From contig CAJNOQ010000544.1 in assembly GCA_905250885.1 (NCBI GenBank), positions 1 to 47,281 on the forward strand: a stretch of 47,281 nucleotides of DNA, given 5' to 3'. The DNA comes from Didymodactylos carnosus. Lineage: Eukaryota > Rotifera > Eurotatoria > Philodinida > Philodinidae. Below the pieces are notes generated by a model, which made no database searches, had not been told where the DNA came from, and saw nothing but the letters and a program-made list of their open reading frames with translations. The position numbers were made by a program, and so were the translations under genes. Position 1 is the stretch's first letter. The number at the start of each line of letters is the position of its first letter. Positions 38,471-47,281 of this stretch are shown here, piece by piece.

Positions 38471-38922
38471 TCAGGTGTTCAAGTTGTTCGGTAGTGAGCG
38501 AGAGACAAGCAAGAGATTCGATATAATATGAGCGATTATTATTTATTCTTCATAACTAACAGAAGGAGAGGTTTGGTTCAATATAGGTTTTCGCTGATTA
38601 ATATGGTAACCTGATGTAAACATACTTAAAAGTTTTTCTCCCTACATCTTCAGGGAGATAACAATGGAGCCAAAAGGTTTTCTGATCGATAAACATCTTT
38701 ATTCCGTAGGTCCAATCGTTTCTTTTAGATCATTCGTTCGTTATTCTCATGTTATTAATATTGACTGCTTATAGCGTCATATACTCTTCTGTAGAAAAGT
38801 CAGCTCAAATCGTTCATATATATTCACTAGTGGATATATCAGCTATCTCTTCGAATATTTTTACTCTCGTGCTTTAGTATTGCTCTTGTTGGTCTTCTTC
38901 TTTTCCCGATAATAGTAGCAAT

Positions 38923-39210
38923 TTAATCGAGATTAAAAAGTCTTCCAAGCTTAGTGCACGAAAAACATCTAGAACTGAAGACGTTATGCTGCGTATTCGT
39001 TTTTAAAACAGAATAATACTCATTATCTAGAACTTTTTTCGCAACATCTACACCGATCAAAACTTTCCCCTTGTCCGGAACGAAGAATAATAAATAATCA
39101 TCATCGATACTACACCTGATCTCTTCCTTGTCTCCAGAAGAATTCTTGAATCCTTCATTGGTTAAAAAAATGCGGAAGTTTTCAGTTTGCGACAGATGCA
39201 AATTTTCCAT
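38923..39210 (-). CDS. Hypothetical small protein (95 aa), uncertain
   Basis: A single open frame starting MENLHLSQTENFRIFLTNEG and ending in KLGRLFNLD. The composition is balanced and hydrophilic, with segments such as IRCSIDDDYLLFFVPDKG and KVLIGVDVAKKVLDNEYY that look like real beta/alpha protein rather than translated AT-rich DNA. No domain is recognised. There is no evident splice donor linking it to the decayed region 550 bp downstream on the same strand, though both could derive from one ancestral gene. Confidence 0.35.
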   Translation of the reverse strand: MENLHLSQTENFRIFLTNEGFKNSSGDKEEIRCSIDDDYLLFFVPDKGKVLIGVDVAKKVLDNEYYSVLKTNTQHNVFSSRCFSCTKLGRLFNLD

Positions 39211-39680
39211 AATGTTCGTTTTTCAATAACGAATGAATGATTCATCACCAAAAAAGAAATAGAATGACAAATCGCCGTTTCACTAAGAAAAATTTTCACT
39301 AGTCAATTAGGTTTCATGATTGATTGTCAAATTCGTGAACTAAAATAGTGGTGAAAAGCAAAAAGTTCCATCATAGATTTAAGAGGAGAACATGGTTAGC
39401 ATAGACTACACGTGGGAGTATAAAAATGCTTTAATTATAGAAGAGTATTTATTATTTCATCTGGTCTCAATCAAAGTATATATTAAATGAAATTGTTACT
39501 CTGTCAGTCTATAATATATCGCAATACTGTCTATATGTATAATACAGGAAAAAAAGAAATTATAAAATAGTTAAAATATTGAATCTTTAGAGAAAAATAA
39601 ATAATAATAAAAACCGGTTATTATCACTCCACGACAATATTAATTCTAGTTCATTGATTACATATTTGCATGTCTTGTAT

Positions 39681-41160
39681 TTAAACTGAAAATTTCTTTG
39701 TGGTGGTGGTCATTGTTGCAGTGACTGTTTGATAATGTTTTGAGTCATTACTACTGTTATGATTATTGTTAGCTCGAGTACTATCGAATATAGCTGAATT
39801 CGATATTATTGGTCGTTGTTGTTGTTGTTGTTGTTGATAAAGATGATTGAAACTTGTTCGATCAGCTGAATGAAATTCTGGCGTAGCTGATGATAAAGTA
39901 TTTTTCGGTGCTAACCAATCGACTGGTGAATTGTTTATTTTTAAATTTCTTAAATTACCGCAAAAAAAATCTTTTGTTCTTACAGAAATATATGGTGGTG
40001 AATATTGTGCAGAGTAACCGGCAATAAATAATGGTCCTCTCATTTGAATATCATTTACACGTGGTTCAGTTTTCATAAAATTTCTTTTATCAACTTTCAT
40101 CGTCAAAAGATTACCATCTAAACGAATAGTTATAAAATGCCATAAACCATCACAAAGACGATTTTTGACAAATTCAGTACGAACACTAAATGGTTGCCCA
40201 TTAATCACAACACGAGCAATAAGCTAAAAAATATCATTAATCAGATAAATAACTTTTCTTGAAAGCAAACAGACCATATTTCGACTTGAGTCCCAGAATA
40301 AATAGCGGTCTTCGTATTTTCAAGTTTTCTGCTCTTCCTTACACTCCCAACTCATTCTTTTTTTGCACTAGATTCACTATTTCATTCTCTACAAAAAACA
40401 TTTCGAACATTTTCTATATACTGGAAAAATACAAAAATATAGAGAAAATACTGCAAACCTGTCGCTATTTGACTATGATAGAAAAATTGTTCTGCTCTAG
40501 ATAAACAAGATAAAACAAACTTGATCTCGAAATGTTTGACTTTGGTCGAGTTATAGTTTAAAATTCTTTTGTAACTGCTTTAGAACTGCAGTTTATATAC
40601 GATGATTTTTGACAAAATCAATAAAAGAAAAAATCTGTATCCCACCCCAACTGATTGAACATTTGAATATTGTCGTGATTGAAGCTTCACGGTATTTTCT
40701 CTATAGTTTTGCATTTTTCTAGTATATAGAAAATGTTTGAAATGTTTTTTTGTAGAAAATGAAATAGCGAATCTAGTGCAATAAAAGAATGAGTTCACAG
40801 GGGTATAAGGAAGAAAAGAAAAACTTGAAAATAGGGAGAACACTATTTACTTATGACCATCCGTTACCTACCTGTTTATTCTGAATCTCAATGGTAAAAC
40901 TATTTTCTGGAAAAGGATCACCAAGCCACATGATCAGACCATCTTGTGCAAATGTTTGCAATTGAAAAGCTATATTTAAATTATTCTCAATTTTAAAATT
41001 TGGATCTAAAATAATAAAAATAAATAATTGAAAATGATGTTAGCAGAAGAATCGAATGCTTACCATAAAGAGCAAAGGTTGTTCCATCAAATTGAATTCC
41101 TTCAATTGGATTTAAATAATTTATATTAACAGATTCATCACTATTGAATAACGATTCCAT
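39681..41160 (-). CDS. Laminin-G domain protein, short, no signal peptide visible
   Basis: Three exons, 5' to 3': 41064-41160, 40872-41005 and 39681-40223, in frame; 257 aa. Residues about 19-195 form one laminin G/concanavalin-like domain. It includes GIQFDGTTFALYDPN, FQLQTFAQDGLIMWLGD, RLCDGLWHFITIRLDG and the closing CGNLRNLKINNSPVDWL; the two cysteines are placed as in LamG folds. The C-terminal ~60 residues are disordered with a polyQ run (about 39814-39834) and a Thr-rich tail. LamG domains normally occur in extracellular matrix or neurexin-type proteins. The absence of a signal peptide is therefore odd: either an upstream exon was missed or this is a fragment of a larger gene. An in-frame stop lies just upstream of the ATG, which follows an (ATT)n run. 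Confidence 0.75.
40296..40853. mobile_element. Foldback element in an intron of the laminin-G gene
   Basis: About 145-150 bp near 40300-40452 is repeated as its reverse complement near 40690-40852. Shared strings include TTGCACTAGATTC, TATTTCATT, TCTACAAAAAA and ACATTTTCTATATACT. Identity by eye is roughly 85%, so it is older than the SPAG17 copies and its termini are different from that family. The ~235-bp centre has no open frame. It occupies most of the intron 40224-40871. Confidence 0.7.
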
Positions 41161-41769
41161 AATAATAATAATAATAATAATAGTAAATAGAATAATACTC
41201 TCAGTTGAGATGCGTTCTATTTACATCAGGGTGTAACAACTATTAATCTAAAAAATATGAGTCGTTTTCATGGTCTAGATATAAGCGAGCAATCGAAGGT
41301 TAAATATAATATACAATTTGGAAATAATTGTTGTAAAATCTATATTTCTGCCAAGAATATTCTTGACTTATATTTACTTTAAAATAATTTTTCTATTTGT
41401 TCATAACAGATGTTAATTTTTCTAGACTATATCAGATTCTATCGAATTTAATTATCATATCATATGCAAAAAAAATGTAAAAAAAAAGAAGAGTCAGCTG
41501 AAAACGTTTCAGTTTTGAAAATTAAAATAATAGATCATTTTGTGGATCATTTAGTAAAAATATAAAGAAATATTTTCAAATATATTTCTAATATAACATT
41601 AAAATTTAATTTTACATCAAAAAGTAAAATATTTTTAAAAAGAATAATCCTGACCTAGGATCTGTAGAAAACACTTTATATTTATGATCTGTCTATTAAT
41701 ATGGCAGAAGAGCCTTGACGTTTGATAGAAGAAAAAATAAACAACAAATAAATACATACACAAATAGCG

Positions 41770-41805
41770 TTTTCAGTGAATGTCTAAGCTGACATTCACT
41801 GAAAA
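41770..41805. repeat. Perfect hairpin, 15-bp stem and 6-base loop
   Basis: TTTTCAGTGAATGTC (41770-41784), loop TAAGCT, then the exact reverse complement (41791-41805). It lies in non-coding sequence upstream of the laminin-G gene. It could be a small element remnant; it is too short for a typical miRNA precursor. Confidence 0.6.
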
Positions 41806-44800
41806 AATTTCAATCACCATTTGACAGATACGTTTGAAAGAGACAATGAGAGACTATTATCATATCTAAATATGTATGCATACACACAGGTACGATAATG
41901 ACTGTATAGCCTTCATCTACACACTACAGTACACACATGCACACACACAGTACAGTAACAGACAGATGATAATAAATATAATGATTGTAATATTATTTAT
42001 GAGGCGGTGTCTTTTTAAAGAAAAAAAAAATCTATTAGGAAGTAATACCTCACTTCAAATATTTGTACAAGTGAAGATAATTTTTTTTTCTACAAATGTT
42101 TGAAAGAAAAATAAATTCTATATCGTTTTTATAGTTGAAAAAACTTTTTGAAGCAAAAGGAAAAATATATAATTAGAACATTTTTCTTTTTTGATAATAG
42201 AGGATCTAGAGACTATAGTGGGTGTCACCGCATCCGCCATGAAGAGAAAATTTTTTCATTATTTACTAGCTAAAGATCTATTCTTTGATGTTATCGTTTT
42301 GATGGGTAGGGTACATCCATCTTAAAAACAATCCACATTCACTGCAAAAATTTTCTGAATCTATTATTTAGCTCAAAATATTTATAACTAAAACAATTCT
42401 ATATATTGATGGCATGATGGCGACAGAAGGAATAATTTTTCTTTTTCTGTAAAAAAAACAATATGGAAAGAATAAAAAAAAGGAAAATTAACATGTCCAA
42501 GGATTATTGCCAATCGACTTTGAGCGCTTAATGCTACATTTATCTTATACTCAGCATACACTTCTTTTTTTTTTGCTATATAGAAATAATTTTTAAACTA
42601 TTAGATTACTTTACTCTAATCTTTTAGTCATTTATCACTTTATAAAAATAAATTATTATCAAATATACTTTATTTATTATTCTGTGTTTATGGAAACTTT
42701 TTCAAATAATTATAAATCTCAAATAAAGATTTTTGTATCACACAAACCTATTATTAATTTTAAAATTTTCAGGTGTTTACTAGACTATTAATTTATGGAC
42801 TTTGGGTTCCTTTAGATACTTTGGTAGAAAAACGACGAGTACTAATATATTTTCTCTGTACTACTCTCATTTTTCTCTCAAAACGCAGCAATAGTCTATA
42901 TTCATGCTTGTACGATGTACTTCGGTTGATTAATGTGACCGATCACAAAAAAAAATAAGTTTGCTATGTAAAATAAATCAAATTATCCTGTTGTTTATTC
43001 TGAAAAATTCAATCAAAAATAGACATGAAATAGCAAACTTGTCGGCCAAAACAAAACACAAACCATGATTTTCCTTTCTCAGCCCTTTTCCTTTCTTGTC
43101 CAAGAAAAAAAGACTTTTTTTTATTACTCTCATACTCTCTTGTATATAGCTAGTGGTATATTAAAAAGAAAAAAACAGAAGAAAAATAAATGTGTGCAAT
43201 TCGAAGATCAATTGACGACATCGCTATGATGCTGAAATTCAATTTCTACAGAAGAAGGATAATTTAGAATCTTTTGCAAATCTTCACTTAAAGTAACAAT
43301 GGATCTATTTTTTATTGTATTACAGCCTATTTGATAACACGTTTTAATATAGATAAGAGATAGTGAAAAAGAATCAGAAATGTGAACGTCTCTCTTGTAG
43401 AAAATGGTTAGTTATTTCTTATTTTGTTTTATACTTGTATTCTAAGGTAAAAACATATTATATATGACTCTTATTACCAATACATATATAAAGAAAGGAT
43501 CAACTGTACATCGTTATCCATCATTCATTCTTCTAAATACTTCCTCGTGTTTCTTGCCTCTTTTCTACTGAAATCTCTAGCTTTTCTGGATTCTTTTCCA
43601 GTCACAATCTCTCAAAAATCAAAATGTACCTCCTGAAAGTTTTGTTTGAGGCAGTTTGTCTCAAGGGATATCATAGGATAAAAGACTCTGGCATACATGA
43701 CGTATTTCCAATTGAAACGGGATATAAGGCACGAACGTGTTAACTACCACCTTCATCATCGTTCACATAATATTTATTTCTTCTGTCTAAATATACATAA
43801 TCAAATTTCCCTCCATTTAAGTTTATCCTTGAGTCATATTTCGCTAATAACTCTAACGATTAAACAATGTACGATAGCGACGAAAGTAAAGATAACGAAG
43901 CTTTCGTATAGCAAAGTATAAACCTTCTTCGCTTATTAAAGAATACCAGCAATTGACAATTTTTTTAACATAGAATGATGAGTAATATTCCTGAACTCAA
44001 ACAGATGATGGACATATAAATAAGAAAAATCAGTATTTGTAATAAAAATAAGATTACACGTATGGTAATTATATTTTTCGATCTATATGTAAATAATACG
44101 ATGACGCACTTGTTTTGTATACACAAATTAAAATAAGTTTATAGTGACTTAAATAGTAGCAACAAAGGTAAATTAATAAATAAACATCTATATATATATA
44201 TATAAATACAGGACTACATTTACATATTTTCCGTGTATTTGATATATTTTGTATGGTGTTATTTTCTATGTTTTGTTTTGTTTTCAACTACAATATACGC
44301 GTTGTTAGTCAAGAGAAAAGAAGAAAAAAGAAAGAAATCTTAGATTGATAACAAAAGACAGAAGAAAATAAGTAATTTTTCTTCGTCACTAGTCTAGTTT
44401 GTATTAATTTAACAATGGAACAGCAAAAATCTTTTCTGGAAATTAGTTCTTTTTTTTTGAGTTTTGTCAGATAATTAATTATAACAATGACAACAAGAAT
44501 GTAATAATAATAAATGCAGAATGATTTTGGGGTGACAGACTTGGTGAATGGGCATAATTACGGATATTCCTTCCTCAGTAAAGTACTGAGAAGTCGAAAC
44601 TTATAGAAGCCTTACCTTTTTATTTTCAACTAGATCATAGGAATTCAGATCATTAAAAAAAACGTATATTATAGCTACGCTAATAGCGTCCGTTAAATGA
44701 TCGTTTTAATACCGTCAATTAACCGTTTAATAACAAACTGTTCACCAGGGAAGGAGATGCTAGGGAGTTTATTTTCCATCGTGTGGACCATTTTCCGACG

Positions 44801-45878
44801 GCAGAAAAATTCCCTTTTAACGGCTGCCGTTTTGTAGGCAAATCATTTACTTCTTTTATTTTATTAATTCTATTAGTATATTCATCAAACACTAAATTTA
44901 TTCGAAAATTTTAGAAATTTTCCTCCTTTAGTCATTGAAGCTTATCTTGAAAAAATAGTTTTGATCAATTGACTGATGCTATTGCTAACACCATAGAATC
45001 AAAAATATTAAAACTTTGCGAAATAATAAATATCTTTGAATGAGCTCTTGAGTTAAGCAAAAATAATAAAATTTGAAAAAATGTTTTAAAACCTCTTTCT
45101 AACTGAACGTTTATGAATTGTTAATCGATAGTTGATGGACCTTACACGATACTACTTTTATCGACGTGGAAAAGTTTGCAACATAATATTTCGAATATCT
45201 TTCAACATTTTTTATTTAATACTTTTTTTCTTACCTTGTTCTTTTGTTGGCTTACGCTTTTAGAGGTTTCCATATCCAAGGTTCACCATTATTGCTCTGG
45301 AATAATTAATATTCATTACTCTTCTGAAAATCTAAGTTGTACACAATTAGTATATAGAAATATTCTTTCCTATTATTGATTTTGTCATGTTTCTTTTTCA
45401 ACAAATATACATACAACACAAAGGTATGATTACACAATTTACAACGTATAATAGTATAAAGCATTAAGAATCGAGCAGATTCTTTATTACTTCATCAAAT
45501 GAAGTCATAAAAAGATTTGATTTTCGAAAATTCAATTAAACTCAAAATTTCAGACTTTACATCTGGACTTAACCATACCATTACTTATAAAAGTGCCGCT
45601 GAGGGGCAAAATTTAACTGTTCTGTCAGTTTGTTTGTTGAGTATCAAATATGTTGATTGAGCCATCAAAACTTCATCTTACCGTTTTCAACATTTGTAAC
45701 ATTCAGTCACAAAAACATTATTTACTATTAACATACTCTTGAAAAAACAAATAAACGATTGGCAAGCAATAAAAAAAAAACAGAAATTATGGCAAAAACG
45801 AGGAAATGTGAATAGAGAAAACGTTAAGGTCAAACAGAATGAGATAAACTTCACACTTACGATATAGTGTTAAATTAA

Positions 45879-45949
45879 TATGACCATAAAATTTTTTCTA
45901 GGTTGAAAAAGTAGTCTACGAAGAATAGTTGGTTATGTTTATGGTCATA
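45879..45949. repeat. 12-bp inverted repeat TATGACCATAAA with related flanks
   Basis: TATGACCATAAA at 45879-45890 is the reverse complement of 45938-45949. Both are followed by an A/T-rich AAATTTT(T/C)TCTA segment, so short inverted and direct similarities overlap. Its meaning is unclear. Confidence 0.4.
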
Positions 45950-46106
45950 AATTTTCTCTATTGAAAGTATAACTACTCATTTTTATGCTCAATAAATAAA
46001 ACTGAAATGGAATAGACATGAGATAATTTAATCTTTTGCTTTCGACAGACTCACATAGTGGCCTTGGAAAATGATTGTTAAATCTATGGCGTCCAGTCGC
46101 ATTCGG

Positions 46107-46330
46107 TTTTACTCTCTTTTTGTGAAACTCCTCCCATCTTACAAAGGAGAGGGAATTCCAGTTTATACTAAAAAAACAGCTGTATAGTAGTTAATTTGGA
46201 CCCCCCTCCCCCTGCTTATACGCTCTTAAAAAGTACCCTTACGCGATCTTAAATTGTGTTTTACACGATCTTAACGTGACCATTACATCATCTTAAAGTT
46301 AAAACACGTCTTTTAGAGACATTGAGTTGT
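46107..46330 (+). repeat. Duplicated module, copy A, ending in CGATCTTAAA repeats
   Basis: Shared with copy B are TGTGAAA, ACAAAG(G/A)AGA, CAGTTTATACT and a pyrimidine-rich segment ending CTTGCTT/CTGCTT. A tail of short repeats of the form TTTACACGATCTTAAA, spaced about 21-25 bp, follows. A run GGACCCCCCTCCCCCTG stands out in AT-rich surroundings. Confidence 0.5.
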
Positions 46331-46604
46331 AACTAGATGTGTATGTACACCATCTGGAGGATGGCTCTTTCAAGTATCTCTGTTCTGTTCGTCAATTACT
46401 ATTTTAAAAGAAAAGTGGTAAAAACGAGGTTCCACAAAAAAATAATGTATTTATATGAAACTAAGTAATAATATTATTTTTCTTATTTTAATTTCACCTA
46501 CAGAAAAAGACCATGGTTACCAACAACATGTATAAAAATTCTATGGTTAAACAGAAAAAAAAATCGGTCCTACTGTACAAGATTTAAACCCAAACTATTT
46601 TTTT

Positions 46605-46870
46605 TGCTTTATGTGAAATTCTTCATGTCATACAAAGAAGAAAGATTTTCAGTTTATACTCAAAAGTCGGGAGTATTTATTTTAATTTTTAACCCTCATC
46701 ACCTTGCTTTCGCGGCGATCCTGAATCTAAATATGAACTTACACTTTCTTAAAGTGGCCTCTACCAGACCTTAAAAAGCCTTTACGTGATCTGAAAAGTT
46801 TTACGCGACTGACGATGATACCTTTACACGATCTTAAAAGAGGCTTTACTTGATCTAACAAAAATAGGCT
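46605..46870 (+). repeat. Duplicated module, copy B, ending in CGATCTTAAA repeats
   Basis: A diverged direct copy of 46107-46330, offset by about 500 bp, with the same order of segments. Its tail has at least five related units such as TTTACACGATCTTAAA and TTTACGTGATCTGAAA. Confidence 0.5.
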
Positions 46871-47128
46871 AATTTACTTCATGACAGTATAATTATGAGT
46901 TTCATATTTTAGCACCGGGTAAGTGCTACCCTGACAAGGTTTTTCTCTTTTGTAATAGGGATTTCATATTGATAAGAATATATGAATCGACGACCTTGAA
47001 GAGTATAAACCTACGAGAATTCATTGCTCAAGATATGTACAATACGGTGTATGATGATGTTTTCAGCTTGCGAAAAAAAATTTCAAAGATTGTCGCTCAT
47101 TTCCACTGAGCAACAATTCAAAAGTCTC

Positions 47129-47281
47129 ACGAGGGAACCTCTTGAGGTTATAAATCGCTTTTGAACTCGGACTACTTGTATCTTGTAGACCTCAGTGAGT
47201 AGTGAAATATCCTAAGTTGGTTCATCCCCATGGTGCTTTGTTGCTGAGATATTGAATTTTTAGTCAGTTTTTGCCTATAGA
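47129..47281 (+). mobile_element. Foldback-family element, outer end of a further copy (cut by window edge)
   Basis: It starts ACGAGGGAACCTC, followed by GAGGT(T/G)ATAAATC(G/A)CTTTT, matching the first ~40 bp of the element at 21748. The sequence further in is more diverged, so this is an older copy or a subfamily sharing only termini. Its orientation is opposite to the arm at 1-270. Confidence 0.65.

Larger units (their letters stand above)
41161..47128. other. Gene-poor region, about 6 kb
   Basis: AT-rich with no convincing gene. It holds an (AAT)7 microsatellite at 41161-41181 directly in front of the laminin-G start, CA-rich repeats around 41880-41960, a (TA)n run near 44190-44205, a 15-bp perfect hairpin (41770-41805), a diverged inverted/direct repeat (45879-45949) and a duplicated module (46107-46870). 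Short open frames at 42773-42958, 43697-43921 and 45176-45379 have no support. Confidence 0.5.

Noticed and set aside
42773-42958. 61-codon frame following a TTTTCAG acceptor-like site
   Set aside because: No matching exon before or after it and no protein-like conservation; the acceptor-like string is common in AT-rich DNA.
43624-43743. 39-codon frame MYLLKVLFEAVCLKGYHR...
   Set aside because: Too short, with no domain or splice context.

Overview
This is a eukaryotic, AT-rich, intron-rich window from a small ciliated animal. Canonical GT..AG introns of about 45-80 bp interrupt most genes. The gene set points to a metazoan: Integrator INTS1, proteasome PSMC3, ciliary SPAG17, an LSM14/Trailer-hitch homologue, a five-domain peritrophin-type chitin-binding protein and a laminin-G protein. 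Compact AT-rich genes, a mosaic of foldback/MITE elements and splice-acceptor-like sequences directly in front of start codons fit a bdelloid rotifer (Adineta/Rotaria type). That species assignment is inference, not proven by any single sequence.

Layout: 1-270 is one arm of a foldback repeat. 501-6488 (+) is the C-terminal 1,011 residues of INTS1 in four exons; the N-terminal half lies upstream of the window. Its introns hold an FB-like element with inverted arrays of a ~16-bp repeat (1901-2391). 8571-10610 (+) is a complete 11-exon PSMC3 (444 aa). 12063-12788 (+) is a single-exon RING protein with a membrane anchor. 13106-25485 (-) is a complete SPAG17 in about 41 exons (~2,254 aa), with three micro-exons and one apparent single-base lesion at a splice junction. 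Several of its longest introns are long because foldback elements sit in them. 27406-29722 (+) is LSM14, divergent from SPAG17. 32216-35282 (-) is a secreted chitin-binding protein in nine exons. 37921-38369 (-) is a decayed coding region. 38923-39210 (-) is a small uncertain ORF. 39681-41160 (-) is a small laminin-G gene with a foldback element in one intron. 41161-47128 is gene-poor, with simple repeats, short hairpins and a duplicated module. 47129-47281 begins another copy of the foldback family seen at position 1.

Functional picture: the genes are ordinary unlinked housekeeping, ciliary and extracellular genes; there is no operon. The unusual content is the mobile DNA. One foldback family (termini ACGAGGGAACC) occurs at both window edges and twice inside SPAG17 introns. 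The largest copy (21748-22425) has 283-bp arms that differ at about three positions, and one arm alone carries a 75-bp element flanked by TTAA duplications, i.e. a nested piggyBac-type MITE whose empty site survives in the other arm. Exon phases were checked by hand across every junction of the six multi-exon genes; the only one that fails is the SPAG17 exon 38/39 boundary.
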